A stretch of 64,000 bases of DNA from Chitinophaga sp. GbtcB8 (GTDB lineage Bacteria; Bacteroidota; Bacteroidia; Chitinophagales; Chitinophagaceae). Each line of letters opens with the position of its first letter. Positions within the stretch are counted from its first letter, which is position 1. The stretch covers positions 1-64,000 of the forward strand of contig NZ_JAGXJN010000002.1 in NCBI RefSeq assembly GCF_019091455.1, in the 5' to 3' direction. The notes below the pieces were generated by a model, which saw nothing but the letters and a program-made list of their open reading frames with translations, did not search any database and was not told where the DNA came from. Both the position numbers and the translations under genes were made by a program. Positions 44,146 through 53,977 of this stretch are shown one piece after another.

Positions 44146-47076
44146 TTATACCAGGGCCGCATGTAAAATCTCCACCGGGTGCAGCGCTATTTTGCCCGTA
44201 CCATCTTTTACCTGGTGCCGGCAGCTGGTGCCGGGGGCGGCTATGAGCGTATCATCCGTGGCATTGCGTACCGCCGGGAACAATACCAGCTCACCTATTT
44301 GCATAGAAAGGTCATAGTGCTCTTTCTCATACCCGAAAGAACCCGCCATGCCGCAGCAGCCGGAAGGAATAATTTCCACGCTGTAATTAGCGGGCAGGGA
44401 GAGTATTTTTTTACTGTGCAGGGGAGTAGATAATGCTTTCTGCTGGCAATGCCCGTGCAGCTTAATATGCCTTTTTTCCTGCGTGAACTGCTCCGGGCGC
44501 AGTGTGCCGCGCTCCACTGCCAGTGCCAGGAACTCATCTACCAGGAACACGTTCTTTGCCAGCTGTTTGGCTGCTTCGCGGTAAGGTTCCTGCACCAGGT
44601 CGGGATACTCATCCCGGAAGCTCAGGATAGCAGAGGGTTCTACGCCCAGCAAGGGCGTATGCTCCGTAATAACGTCTTTGAATATACGTATTTGCTGTTC
44701 TGCAATTACACGCGCTTTGCGCAGTAAACCTTTGGACATTAAAGCACGGGCGCTTTGCGGATGATCGGTCATGCGCACCTCGTACCCTAGTTTATGCAAT
44801 AGCTGCACGGTTTTAATGCCAATGCTGGTATCGTTGTAGTTGGTGAATTCGTCGCAGAACAGGTACACGGCCGGTGCGTTGGCCGGCAGGGCTGTTCTTT
44901 CCTTAGGCCATTGCCGTTTGAACCAGCTTTTTAAAGTAGTGTTATGCAGGCCCGGTAAGGAGCGGTCTAACGCAAAACCGGATACCTTTTTAATAAGGCT
45001 GCTGGTAGCTTTATTTTTCACCAGCCAGTTATAGATGCCGGGAGTGATAGCTGCCAGGCCATTCAGGCTGGTATAGTTGCCGATCATTTTAGAACGGAAA
45101 GGCACGCCATTGGCATCATGATAATGCTGCAGGAATTCCATTTTCAGCTTGGCCATATCCACGTTGCTGGGGCATTCTGATTTACAGCCCTTGCAGGCCA
45201 GGCACAGGTCCAGCACATCATAGATCTCCTTATGATCAAAGCGGTTCTGCTTGTTGGAATGCGTCAGGAACTCGCGCAGGATGTTGGCCCTTGCACGGGT
45301 GGTATCCTTTTCATTACGGGTAGCCATGTAGCTGGGGCACATGGTGCCGCCGCTCAGCTGTGTTTTACGGCAGTCGCCTGATCCGTTACATTGCTCCGCA
45401 TGCTGCAGCACGGTTTGGTCCGGGAAGTGGAAAATGGTTTGCAGCGCTGGTACCTGCTGGCCCGGCTCATACCGCAGCATACTGTTCATAGAAGGTGTGT
45501 CTACGATCTTGTGCGGATTAAAAATGTTCTCCGGGTCCCAGGTGTATTTCAGCTGGCGTAACAGCTCATAGTTTTTATCGCCTATCATCTGGCGGATGAA
45601 CTCCCCGCGCAGGCGGCCATCCCCATGCTCCCCGCTGAGGGAGCCCTGGAACTGCTTTACCAGCGTGGCAATTTCCTCTGCTATTTTACGGAACAGTAAG
45701 TTGCCTTCTTCCGTTTTCAGGTTAATGATAGGGCGTAAATGTATTTCCCCGCTGCCGGCATGTGCATAGTGCACGGCGTAGAGGTTGTACTTTTTTAAGA
45801 TCTCGTTAAACTGGCGGATGTATTCCGGCAGGTCCTCAATGGCAATGGCGGTATCCTCTATCACGGGCACGGCCTTTTCATCGCCCGGCAGGTTGCTGAG
45901 CAGGCCCAGGCCGGCTTTGCGCAGGGTCCAGATCTTTTTGGTATCATCCCCGAACAGCAGCGGAAAGTGGTAACCCAGGCCGGCGGCCTGCAGCTCCTGC
46001 TGTAGGCGTGTAGCTATTTCCGTTATCTCTTCGCGGGTGTTGCGGAGGAACTCTATTACCAGGATGGCGCCGGGATCGCCCTGCACAAAAAAGCGGTTCT
46101 TGCTTTGTTCAATATTATCCTTGGTACATTCCAGTATATAATGATCGATCAGCTCACTGGCGCTGGGCTTGTATTGCATGGCAATAATATTAGCCCGTAG
46201 TGATTCGTCGATGGTATTAAAATGCACGCACAGCAGCCCGGTTTCTTTAGGCGGCAGGGGAGAGATGTTGAGCTTTATTTCCGTTAAAAAGGCCAGTGTG
46301 CCTTCTGAACCGGCAATGAGCCTGCAAAAGTTAAAATCTTCTGTACCTGCGGTAAAGGGTGCTGTTTCCAGCAGCAGGTCTACCGCATAACCGGTATTAC
46401 GGCGGGTAATGCTTTTCTTGGGGAACTGCCGGCGGATCTCCTCCTGGTTGGAGTGGTTGCCTAAAATGGAGCGGATCTGCTGGTAAACTTTGGTTTCCAG
46501 GGAACCATCGCCCCGTTCACAGCGGGCATGAAATTCATCCGGGGAAATGGTGTTGAACACTGCTTCAGAACCATCGCTCAGCAAAGCCTTTACTTCCAGC
46601 AAATGCTCGCGGGTGCTGCCATATACTACGGAGTTGGAGCCGCAGGAGTTATTGCCCACCATACCGCCTATCATGGCGCGGTTGGCCGTAGATGTTTCGG
46701 GACCGAAATAAAAGCCGTAAGGTTTCAGGAACATGTTCAGCTCATCGCGCACTACGCCGGGCTGCACACGTACCCATTTTTCCTCCGGGTTTATTTCCAG
46801 TATGCGGGTAAAATTCCTGGATACATCTACTATAATACCGTTGCCTACCACCTGGCCTGCCAGCGAAGTACCTGCTGTACGGGGTATCAGGGAGGTTTTG
46901 TTTTCACGGGCAAAGGTGATCAGGCGTTTTATATCTTTTTCATGCGCCGGGATGGCTACTGCCAGGGGCAGCTCACGGTATGCCGAAGCATCCGTGGCAT
47001 ATAAGGTACGCATCGTATCATCATCATAAAGGGTGCCCTCCAGTTCCAGGGCCAGTTGCCGGAGCTTATCTCGCAT
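44146..47076 (-). CDS. FAD- and Fe-S-containing D-lactate dehydrogenase / GlcD-GlpC fusion
   Basis: 976 residues. The N-terminal FAD_binding_4 domain (about 38-260: PRTAGTSLAGQVVGNGIIVDVSRN, GGMVGNNSCGSNSVVYGSTREHL) and the FAD oxidase C domain (to about 530: HYAHAGSGEIHLRPIIN, SLSGEHGDGRLRGEF) are followed by two Fe-S motifs (CNGSGDC with TMCPSYMATR, and CLACKGCKSECP) and CCG domains ending GCCGMAGSFGYEKEHYD. This is the YdiJ/Dld-II type that oxidises D-lactate or a related 2-hydroxyacid to feed quinones. Unlike lutABC it is not linked to the rhamnose genes. Confidence 0.9.
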   Translation of the reverse strand: MRDKLRQLALELEGTLYDDDTMRTLYATDASAYRELPLAVAIPAHEKDIKRLITFARENKTSLIPRTAGTSLAGQVVGNGIIVDVSRNFTRILEINPEEKWVRVQPGVVRDELNMFLKPYGFYFGPETSTANRAMIGGMVGNNSCGSNSVVYGSTREHLLEVKALLSDGSEAVFNTISPDEFHARCERGDGSLETKVYQQIRSILGNHSNQEEIRRQFPKKSITRRNTGYAVDLLLETAPFTAGTEDFNFCRLIAGSEGTLAFLTEIKLNISPLPPKETGLLCVHFNTIDESLRANIIAMQYKPSASELIDHYILECTKDNIEQSKNRFFVQGDPGAILVIEFLRNTREEITEIATRLQQELQAAGLGYHFPLLFGDDTKKIWTLRKAGLGLLSNLPGDEKAVPVIEDTAIAIEDLPEYIRQFNEILKKYNLYAVHYAHAGSGEIHLRPIINLKTEEGNLLFRKIAEEIATLVKQFQGSLSGEHGDGRLRGEFIRQMIGDKNYELLRQLKYTWDPENIFNPHKIVDTPSMNSMLRYEPGQQVPALQTIFHFPDQTVLQHAEQCNGSGDCRKTQLSGGTMCPSYMATRNEKDTTRARANILREFLTHSNKQNRFDHKEIYDVLDLCLACKGCKSECPSNVDMAKLKMEFLQHYHDANGVPFRSKMIGNYTSLNGLAAITPGIYNWLVKNKATSSLIKKVSGFALDRSLPGLHNTTLKSWFKRQWPKERTALPANAPAVYLFCDEFTNYNDTSIGIKTVQLLHKLGYEVRMTDHPQSARALMSKGLLRKARVIAEQQIRIFKDVITEHTPLLGVEPSAILSFRDEYPDLVQEPYREAAKQLAKNVFLVDEFLALAVERGTLRPEQFTQEKRHIKLHGHCQQKALSTPLHSKKILSLPANYSVEIIPSGCCGMAGSFGYEKEHYDLSMQIGELVLFPAVRNATDDTLIAAPGTSCRHQVKDGTGKIALHPVEILHAALV

Positions 47077-47100
47077 ATCAGACCATTATTCCGCCGCGAA

Positions 47101-47152
47101 ATTATGAATTACCAATTATTAATTACGAATTATCAATTAGGAATTACGAATG
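47101..47152 (-). repeat. AATTCGTAATT word leader upstream of the D-lactate dehydrogenase gene
   Basis: Read in the gene direction this segment is a run of AATTCGTAATT, CCTAATTGA, TAATTCGTAATTAATAATT and GGTAATTCAT, ending 24 bp before the ATG. Similar words lie just upstream of three other genes in the window (53695-53718, 53913-53934, 58064-58089). Confidence 0.6.
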
Positions 47153-47227
47153 AGCTAGATATCAATAGATTTTTTTCAAAAGAAAGCTGGTGTAAATGAA
47201 AAATATCTAATTGCGCAGCGGTTAATT

Positions 47228-48133
47228 CTAAAACAGCTTGTTGTCATTCACAAACTTCGGCCGCAGTATCTCAATCCCGCACACTTCCTTCATCTTATCT
47301 GCCAGGTACACGCTCAGTTCCGGGGAGTAGGCCTCATCATGCATATGCATAAAAAAGTATAGCTCCTTAAGCCCATGCTCCAGCCAGTAGCGGATGCGGT
47401 TCACCCAGTCATCAATACGGGTATAATCCGTAGGGTGCAGGCTGTTGCCCACAAAACGGATAAATGCGCTGGGCACGGTCAGGTGCATATGCGCACAATC
47501 GCGCCGGCCGGAAGTATCGGTGATCAGCAGGCCTACCTTTAGCTTTTGCAGTGTTTGCAGCAGCTCCAGCCAAATGCCTTCATCACTGAACCACTGCGGG
47601 TGCCGCACTTCCAGGAACCATTGCAGGTCCTTGGGAAGGGAGTCCAGGTATTGAAAAAGCTGGTCTTTCCGGTTAGGGGAGAACTTATCGCTTACCTGCA
47701 AAAAAATGGGCCCCAGGTGTTCTTCAAACGCCAGCACCCCTTCCAGGAAAGCGGTGGTTTGCGGTCCGGCATTGGTTAGCTGGCTATAATGGCTAATGGC
47801 CTGCGGCACTTTAGGGCAGAACTTGAATTTATGTCCGCTGGCCTTTGCATCCCATTTGCGGATGGCATCCGGCTCATAGATCTTGTAGTGGGTAGCATTC
47901 AGCTCAATGCTGTTGTAGTGGTGCACATACTCATCCAGGAAATTAGCTTCCTTGGTGCCTTTGGGATAGATCTTACCGATCCATTCCTTACGGCCCCATT
48001 TGGCGCAGCCCACATAGATCTGTGGCTTTTTTACCGGCTGGCCTTTCAGTACTTTTTTGTTAAAAACAGGCTCTGCGGCCAACTTGAAATCTAGGTCGTT
48101 CAGCAGGGCCTCGTCTACACGTCCAAAGTCCAT
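47228..48133 (-). CDS. DUF72-domain protein (YecE-like)
   Basis: 301 residues with a TIM-barrel DUF72 fold: YVGCAKWGRKEWIGKIYPKG, YVHHYNSIELNATHYKI, KFCPKVPQAISH, ILQVSDKF-like FLQVSDKFSPN, WFLEVRHPQWFSDE and HLTVPSAFIRFVGNSLH. The biochemical function of the family is unknown. It is transcribed alone and divergently from glgA, 76 bp away. Confidence 0.88.
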   Translation of the reverse strand: MDFGRVDEALLNDLDFKLAAEPVFNKKVLKGQPVKKPQIYVGCAKWGRKEWIGKIYPKGTKEANFLDEYVHHYNSIELNATHYKIYEPDAIRKWDAKASGHKFKFCPKVPQAISHYSQLTNAGPQTTAFLEGVLAFEEHLGPIFLQVSDKFSPNRKDQLFQYLDSLPKDLQWFLEVRHPQWFSDEGIWLELLQTLQKLKVGLLITDTSGRRDCAHMHLTVPSAFIRFVGNSLHPTDYTRIDDWVNRIRYWLEHGLKELYFFMHMHDEAYSPELSVYLADKMKEVCGIEILRPKFVNDNKLF

Positions 48134-48209
48134 AAATTAATTTTGAGAGTTCTTTGTTTTTATAGTTTTTCTAAGGTAACTTAAAAGTATGTATCAATAA
48201 ATAAATAGC

Positions 48210-49640
48210 ATGGAAGTTATACACGTTAGCGCGGAATGTTACCCGGTAGCCAAGGTTGGAGGATTGGGGGATGTGGTGGGCGCCCTGCCCAAATATCAGT
48301 TTGAGGCGGGCTGTTATGCCAAAGTAGTGATCCCCGCATACAGAACCCGTTTTTTTGAAACCCACGAATTTGAGATCGTACACCAGGCTGGCATGTACCT
48401 GGGTCCATACTGGTACCACTTTAATGTCTGGAAAGAAAAGCACAACACTTTAGGTTTTGACCTTTACCTGGTAGATATTCCAGGCCTGCTGGATACAGCC
48501 GGCGTATACGGGTATTACAACGATACAGAACGTTTTTTAGCTTTTCAGATAGCTACGCTGGACTGGATCAACGAGTGGCGGCATAGTCCGGATGTAATCC
48601 ATTGCCATGACCACCATACCGGGTTAATTCCCTTTCTGATGAGCAATGGGTATAAGTATGCCCGGCTTAAAAATGTGCCTTCAGTTATTACCATTCATAA
48701 TGCACAATACCAGGGTCAGTTTGGCTGGGACCGGCAATACCTGCTGCCTTCCTTTGATTCCTGGAAAGGCGGCCTGCTGGATTGGGCCGGTGCTATTAAC
48801 CCCCTGGCAGCAGCTATTAAATGCGCCTGGCGGGTAACCACCGTATCGCCCAATTACCTGGAAGAAATGTTTAATTCCGCCGCCGGGCTGGAAAGCCTCT
48901 TTAATTATGAGCGCGGCAAGTGTATAGGTATTTTGAACGGTATTGATACCAAGGTATGGGACCCTGCAACAGACCCTATGTTAACGGCTAACTATGACGC
49001 CTCTACGCTGGTAACCGGTAAGGAGGAAAATAAGCAGGCCCTGTGCCGTGAGTTTGGATTAGACCCATCTTTACCGCTGATCTCCTTTATTGGAAGGCTG
49101 GTAGGGGAAAAGGGCGCCGACCTGTTACCGGATATTATTGGCCGCTCCCTGTATGAGCTGACGGGGCGGGTAAATTTCCTGGTGCTGGGAAGCGGGGACC
49201 CCCATGTGGAATGGTCTCTACACCAAACCCGGCAATATGTAGAAGATCACCTTAATGTATATATTGGTTATAGCGAAGCTTTATCACACCGTATTTACGC
49301 CGGCAGCGATTTTTTGCTGATGCCTTCCCGTGTGGAGCCCTGCGGTCTTAACCAGCTTTATGCCCTGCGTTATGGCACCGTGCCCATTGTAAGAAGTGTA
49401 GGCGGATTAAAAGATACGGTTACGGATATTGGCGATAAAAACGGTTTTGGCATACGTTTTATACATGCAGCAGTATGGGATGTATGCAGGGCAATAGGCC
49501 GGGCAGTATCCCTGTACGAAGATCAGGAGGTTATAACCCTGCAGCATATACGACAATACAGCATGCAGCTGGACCATTCCTGGGACAGCGCAGCACAGGA
49601 ATATCTGGATGTTTATTTAAGCCTAACGCTGAGTGCTTAA
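48210..49640 (+). CDS. glgA: Glycogen synthase
   Basis: 476 residues, GT5 family. The ADP-glucose loop KVGGLGDVVGALP is at the N-terminus, with HCHDHHTGLIPF, the donor-domain motif FIGRLVGEKGADLLPDI, and the C-terminal SRVEPCGLNQLYALRYGTVPIVRSVGGLKDTV. It elongates alpha-1,4-glucan from ADP-glucose, supplied by glgC downstream. The last residues (SLTLSA) and stop are encoded by the word repeat TTAAGCCTAACGCTGAGTGC that fills the gap to glgC. Confidence 0.92.
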   Translation: MEVIHVSAECYPVAKVGGLGDVVGALPKYQFEAGCYAKVVIPAYRTRFFETHEFEIVHQAGMYLGPYWYHFNVWKEKHNTLGFDLYLVDIPGLLDTAGVYGYYNDTERFLAFQIATLDWINEWRHSPDVIHCHDHHTGLIPFLMSNGYKYARLKNVPSVITIHNAQYQGQFGWDRQYLLPSFDSWKGGLLDWAGAINPLAAAIKCAWRVTTVSPNYLEEMFNSAAGLESLFNYERGKCIGILNGIDTKVWDPATDPMLTANYDASTLVTGKEENKQALCREFGLDPSLPLISFIGRLVGEKGADLLPDIIGRSLYELTGRVNFLVLGSGDPHVEWSLHQTRQYVEDHLNVYIGYSEALSHRIYAGSDFLLMPSRVEPCGLNQLYALRYGTVPIVRSVGGLKDTVTDIGDKNGFGIRFIHAAVWDVCRAIGRAVSLYEDQEVITLQHIRQYSMQLDHSWDSAAQEYLDVYLSLTLSA

Positions 49641-49752
49641 CGCCTAACGCAGAAAGCTTAACGCTGATTGAAGCGATTATATGTCAATGCATAAGCCTTT
49701 ATTGATCAGATTAGCTATCGAAGTATTAAGCGTTCAGCATTAAGCATTAACT
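49621..49752. repeat. GCTTAACGC word repeat with imperfect inverted arms
   Basis: Left words CTAACGCTGAGTGCTTAACG, CCTAACGC and GCTTAACGCTGA are mirrored about 65 bp later by TTAAGCGTTCAGCATTAAGC. The words are the same type as in the inverted repeats at 36987-37060 and 58142-58300. The left part is inside the 3' end of glgA. Confidence 0.6.
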
Positions 49753-49805
49753 TTGAACCGTTGACCGCCAGCCACTTGCTTACAATGAAAAATTGAACAT
49801 AATAT

Positions 49806-51077
49806 ATGTCTAACGCAATCATTTCCCTGATATTGGGCGGAGGAGCCGGAACAAGGCTGTATCCCCTTACACGCCGCCGTTCAAAGCCGGCGGTACCCCT
49901 GGCCGGTAAGTACCGGTTAGTGGATATACCTATTTCCAACTGCCTGAATGCTGATATGAACCGTATTTTTGTGCTGACGCAGTATAACTCTGCTTCCTTA
50001 AACAAGCATATTAAAAATACCTATCACTTCAGCCATTTCAGCAAGGCTTTTGTGGATATACTGGCCGCAGAGCAAACCCCTGATAACCCTACCTGGTACC
50101 AGGGTACGGCAGATGCGGTGAGGCAGTGCCTGCACCATATTGATAATTTTGAATTTGAATATGTGCTCATTCTCTCCGGCGACCAGCTGTACCAGATGGA
50201 TTTCCGGGACATGCTGCAGTTTCACGTAGAATCCGGCTCAGAGATCACCATTGCCACCATACCGGTAAGCGCCAAGGACGCCTCTGACTTTGGGATCTTA
50301 AAAACAGACCCCAAGGGATTGATCACTTCCTTTACAGAAAAGCCCAAGCAGGACGTGTTAGGCCCCTGGTCATCGCCCGTGAGTGAGGAAATGGAGTCAG
50401 AAGGCCGTATTTACCTGGCCAGCATGGGTATTTACCTGTTCAGCCGGCAGGTGCTGTACGATCTGCTGAACGGGCAGGAAACCTCCACCGACTTTGGTAA
50501 GGAGCTGATCCCGTATGCCATTAATGCAGACTATAAAGTAATAAGCTATCAATACACCGGGTACTGGACAGACATTGGCAACATCTGCTCTTTCTGGGAA
50601 GCCAACATCGGGTTAACGGATGACATCCCCAAGTTTAACCTGTTTGATGAATCACATACTATTTATTCCAGGGCACGTATGCTGCCGCCGGCCAAGATAT
50701 CTGCCAAGCTGCATAAAACCGTTATTTCAGACGGCTGTATTATATTGGACAGTACGCTGGAACGTTGTGTAGTAGGTATCCGTAACCGTATAGGGCGTGG
50801 ATCTGTGATCACAAACTGTTACATAATGGGGAGCGATTACTACCAAACGCTGGACGAGCTGGAAAAGGCCAGGGCAAAAGGCCACCCGCCCATGGGCATT
50901 GGAGATGATTGCCATATCAGTAATGCTATTATAGATAAGAACTGCAGCATTGGCAACGGGGTGAAGATCAATGTGGGAGAACGCCTGCCGGATGGCGAGT
51001 ATGAAAAATATACCGTGAAGGATGGGATCGTGGTAATAAAAAAGGGTATGGTATTGGAGGATGGATTTGTGATCTAA
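49806..51077 (+). CDS. glgC: Glucose-1-phosphate adenylyltransferase
   Basis: 423 residues, GT-A-like nucleotidyltransferase plus left-handed beta-helix. ILGGGAGTRLYPLTRRRSKPAVPLAGKYR contains the ATP loop. GTADAVRQCL, SGDQLYQMD, FGILKTDPKGLITSFTEKP and TDIGNICSFWEAN follow, then helix repeats from about residue 300. It makes ADP-glucose for glgA and probably shares its transcript. Confidence 0.94.
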   Translation: MSNAIISLILGGGAGTRLYPLTRRRSKPAVPLAGKYRLVDIPISNCLNADMNRIFVLTQYNSASLNKHIKNTYHFSHFSKAFVDILAAEQTPDNPTWYQGTADAVRQCLHHIDNFEFEYVLILSGDQLYQMDFRDMLQFHVESGSEITIATIPVSAKDASDFGILKTDPKGLITSFTEKPKQDVLGPWSSPVSEEMESEGRIYLASMGIYLFSRQVLYDLLNGQETSTDFGKELIPYAINADYKVISYQYTGYWTDIGNICSFWEANIGLTDDIPKFNLFDESHTIYSRARMLPPAKISAKLHKTVISDGCIILDSTLERCVVGIRNRIGRGSVITNCYIMGSDYYQTLDELEKARAKGHPPMGIGDDCHISNAIIDKNCSIGNGVKINVGERLPDGEYEKYTVKDGIVVIKKGMVLEDGFVI

Positions 51078-51109
51078 GCGGCCGATAGGGCCACCCCGGC
51101 TAATTTGTT

Positions 51110-51165
51110 GTGCAAATGAATTTGCGCGGAATTGATAATATAATCACGCGCATATTTATTTGCAC
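51110..51165. repeat. Inverted repeat upstream of GH130
   Basis: Arms 51110-51128 and 51147-51165 match at 17 of 19 positions with an 18-nt AT-rich loop. It sits 33 bp after the glgC stop and 62 bp before the GH130 start. Its right arm includes the TTTG (51159-51162) that could be a -33 element paired with TACCTTTA at 51179-51186, although the 16-nt spacing is short. Confidence 0.7.
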
Positions 51166-51227
51166 ATTTTTGTATTAGTACCTTTACACCTTCATTATAA
51201 AAAAATTGCAGCATTAAAAGGCGAAGT

Positions 51228-52694
51228 ATGCGACTGACCATAGAACGACAAAACACGAAAATTTATCCTGATCTAAAGAGAGTAGTAGCACGCTTTTTCT
51301 TTAACGGCGATGCCCGCGCCAAAGCCATTATAAGCCAGGTAGGCGGCATGACGGATGTAGAAGTTGCCGCCACGCTCACGCCTTTGCTCCGCGAGTTTTC
51401 CCGCCGCCACCGTAACATAACCCGCATTTTTGACAAACATTGCGACCGGGTAAAACACCTGTTCACCTCCCAGGGCATCAACTATGATGAGGTGGATTAC
51501 AAAAAGAAACTACTGATCGGCTCTTATTTTACCAATGAATATTCCATTGAATCAGCTGCGTTCTTTAATCCTTCCCTGATCGAAGACCTGGACCAGAGCG
51601 GGTTGGAAGAAGGAGAAAAACGTGTGATCATCAGCTTCCGCGCAGTAGGCGAGGGGCATATTTCCTCCATTGCGTTCCGCCATGGGGTTATTAACCGGGA
51701 AAACGAGATCTTCCTGACACCCCCGGGTAACTATGTAGAGGAAGCAGATATTATCCGCAACTCCCTTTACCAGAAACAGGGCTTTTTCCAGAATGCAGTA
51801 TCCATCCGCCTGCCGGACTCCGTGATGCGGGAAGTGCAGAGCAGCCTGTCAGATACCTTTGAATACCTGTCGCTGAAACGTGTGATCCGTGATATGCAGC
51901 AGCGTTACCAGGTAGACCACCTGATCAAAAAGGCATTGGAAAGGCTGTTATGGCTGGCAGATTCTTACTACGAAGTGAACTTTTCATTGGATACAGACAT
52001 CTCTGACCGTATTATATTTCCTTATTCAGAGTCTGAAACGCGTGGCATTGAAGATGCCCGCTTTGTAAAGTTTGCCGATAACAATGGCGATATTATCTAT
52101 TACGCCACCTACACGGCATATGATGGGATTACCATTCAGCCCAAGCTGCTGCAAACCAAAGATTTTTACAACTTTAAAATATTGCCGCTGTATGGCGAGG
52201 GCGCGCAGAATAAGAACCTGGCGCTGTTTCCCCGCAGGATCAATGGTAAGTATGTGATGTTATCCCGCATTGACGGTATTAATAACTACATCATGTACTC
52301 CGATAAGATCAACATCTGGGAAAACCCGGAGATCCTGCAAACACCCAAATATCCCTGGGAGTTTGTACAGATCGGCAACTGCGGATCGCCCATTGAAACG
52401 TCTGAAGGGTGGCTGCTTATTACCCATGGGGTAGGGCCTATGCGTACCTATTGTATAGGCGCCAGCCTGCTGGACCTCAATGATCCTAAAGAAGAAATAG
52501 GCCGCCTGAAAGAACCCCTGCTGGTACCGACCAAAGAAGAAAGGGAAGGTTATGTGCCCAATGTATTATACTCCTGCGGGTCTATGATCCATAACCAGGA
52601 GCTGATCATCCCTTACGGCCTTTCTGATTATGCCACCGGTTTTGCCACGGTAAACCTGGAACATTTGCTGAACAGGATTAAGCAGGATGGGTGA
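51228..52694 (+). CDS. GH130-family glycosidase/phosphorylase
   Basis: 488 residues. A helical N-terminal extension of about 170 residues precedes a five-bladed beta-propeller of the GH130 (former DUF377) type, with RGIEDARFVKFADNNGDIIYYATYTAYDG carrying the putative acid Asp, LFPRRINGKYVMLSRIDGINNYIMYS, and GCGSPIETSEGWLLITHGVGP-like NCGSPIETSEGW. GH130 enzymes cleave or phosphorolyse beta-mannosides. It converges with a GT4 gene with a 17-bp tail overlap, a pairing that suggests synthesis and turnover of a mannose-containing oligosaccharide. Confidence 0.85.
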   Translation: MRLTIERQNTKIYPDLKRVVARFFFNGDARAKAIISQVGGMTDVEVAATLTPLLREFSRRHRNITRIFDKHCDRVKHLFTSQGINYDEVDYKKKLLIGSYFTNEYSIESAAFFNPSLIEDLDQSGLEEGEKRVIISFRAVGEGHISSIAFRHGVINRENEIFLTPPGNYVEEADIIRNSLYQKQGFFQNAVSIRLPDSVMREVQSSLSDTFEYLSLKRVIRDMQQRYQVDHLIKKALERLLWLADSYYEVNFSLDTDISDRIIFPYSESETRGIEDARFVKFADNNGDIIYYATYTAYDGITIQPKLLQTKDFYNFKILPLYGEGAQNKNLALFPRRINGKYVMLSRIDGINNYIMYSDKINIWENPEILQTPKYPWEFVQIGNCGSPIETSEGWLLITHGVGPMRTYCIGASLLDLNDPKEEIGRLKEPLLVPTKEEREGYVPNVLYSCGSMIHNQELIIPYGLSDYATGFATVNLEHLLNRIKQDG

Positions 52695-53694
52695 GGATGT
52701 GCTCATATAACGCAAGATAAGCTTCCACCATTTTTTCCTGGCTGAACTGCGCTTTGGCGTAGGTATGGCAATAGTTACGGTCAATAGTGTGCAGCGTTTT
52801 TATGCTGTTAATAGCCTGCTGCATATTATTGACCAGGAAACCGGTTTTGCCGTGCTGGATAAGCTCCGGCATGGAACCGCGCTGGTAGGCAATTACAGGC
52901 GTGCCGCACAACATGGCTTCTGCTACGCTGAGGCCAAAAGGCTCCTCAAAATAAATAGGGTGCAGCAGGGCTTTGGCGCGGCCTAATACCCGGTTGCGTT
53001 CCTCCCCGCCCACAGCGCCCACAAATACCACATCTTTCCCGTCAATGAACGGCTGCACTTTTTCCCGGTAATACCCTTCATCCTGTATAATACCGGCAAT
53101 TACCAGGCGGTGGTTGGTAGCCAGGGCAATCTGGATAGCGTCAAATGTGCCTTTGTCAGGATGAATGCGCCCAAAGTACAGCAGGTAATCCTCCGGCTGG
53201 GTTTCCAGTGAAAATTCCGCGGTGCGTATACCATTATATATATTGGCGGCGTATTGCAGCTCCGGGCTGCGGTTGGCATAGCTGATGGATACATAATGGT
53301 TCACATCATTAAACCGGGCATATACGGGAATGATCCTGGGGGAGGAAAAGCCATGAATGGTGGTAACCATAGGCGTAGGTATTAACCGCGACCAGGTAAG
53401 GGGCAAAAAATCAAAGTGGTTATGAATAATGTCAAATTCCCCGGCCCGCTCCATTAAGTAACTGATATGCATACACTCCTGTACCTTGGCATCCAGGGTT
53501 TTATCCTCTTCATACCCCTGCGGGCAAATAGCAGCCAGGGTACCGCCGGTAACGGAATTGGCGGTGGCAAACAAGGTAACTTCCTGACCTTTAGCTACTA
53601 ACCCTTCTGCCAGGTTAGAAGCCATTTGTTCCCAGGGGCCGTAATGTTGGGGTGGTGTGCGCCAGGCCACCGGGGAGAGTACTGCTATTTTCAT
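52678..53694 (-). CDS. Glycosyltransferase family 4
   Basis: 338 residues, GT-B fold. N-terminus MKIAVLSPVAWRTPPQHYGPWE with GLVAKGQEVTLFA. The middle has FDIIHNHFDFLPLTW. The donor domain has YLLYFGRIHPDKGTFDAIQIAL, LVIAGI and the E-x7-E motif in YFEEPFGLSVAEAMLCGTPVIAYQRGSMPEL. Such TPPQHYGPWE-type transferases use NDP-hexoses; the exact donor is unknown. The leader carries the AATTCGTAATT words. Confidence 0.87.
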   Translation of the reverse strand: MKIAVLSPVAWRTPPQHYGPWEQMASNLAEGLVAKGQEVTLFATANSVTGGTLAAICPQGYEEDKTLDAKVQECMHISYLMERAGEFDIIHNHFDFLPLTWSRLIPTPMVTTIHGFSSPRIIPVYARFNDVNHYVSISYANRSPELQYAANIYNGIRTAEFSLETQPEDYLLYFGRIHPDKGTFDAIQIALATNHRLVIAGIIQDEGYYREKVQPFIDGKDVVFVGAVGGEERNRVLGRAKALLHPIYFEEPFGLSVAEAMLCGTPVIAYQRGSMPELIQHGKTGFLVNNMQQAINSIKTLHTIDRNYCHTYAKAQFSQEKMVEAYLALYEHILTHPA

Positions 53695-53977
53695 GAATTA
53701 TCAATTACGAATTACGAATGAGGACTACGATTAATAAATACGAACTAGGTTCAGCACGTTTCATACCAACTCTCATTAAACACAATTATTTATCATTTTG
53801 ATTTTCAATAATATTCTCCCGCCTAAGCCGGGGCAGGCCATGGATCCAAACTACCTTTTCCCGCAATACCCCTAACCAGGGGCCCCAATTCGTAACCGCC
53901 TCCTGCCGTTCATCGTAATTCGTAATTCCTAATTCGTTATTTATTATACCTTCGTGCCTTCAAAGGAAGTAAGGAGC
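53695..53977. other. Divergent leader region of GT4 and bshC
   Basis: 283 bp between divergent genes. AATTACGAATTACGA at 53703-53717 is the reverse complement of 53913-53927, so both genes carry the same word in their sense leaders. A TACCTTCG box (53947-53954) resembles the -7 element for bshC. The interior has no recognised feature. Confidence 0.55.

Noticed and set aside
53740..53910. tRNA or small structured RNA between GT4 and bshC
   Set aside because: No cloverleaf, T-loop motif or CCA end was found on either strand.
53954..53977. GTG start for bshC
   Set aside because: It overlaps the likely -7 box TACCTTCG and would add residues before the conserved N-terminus.
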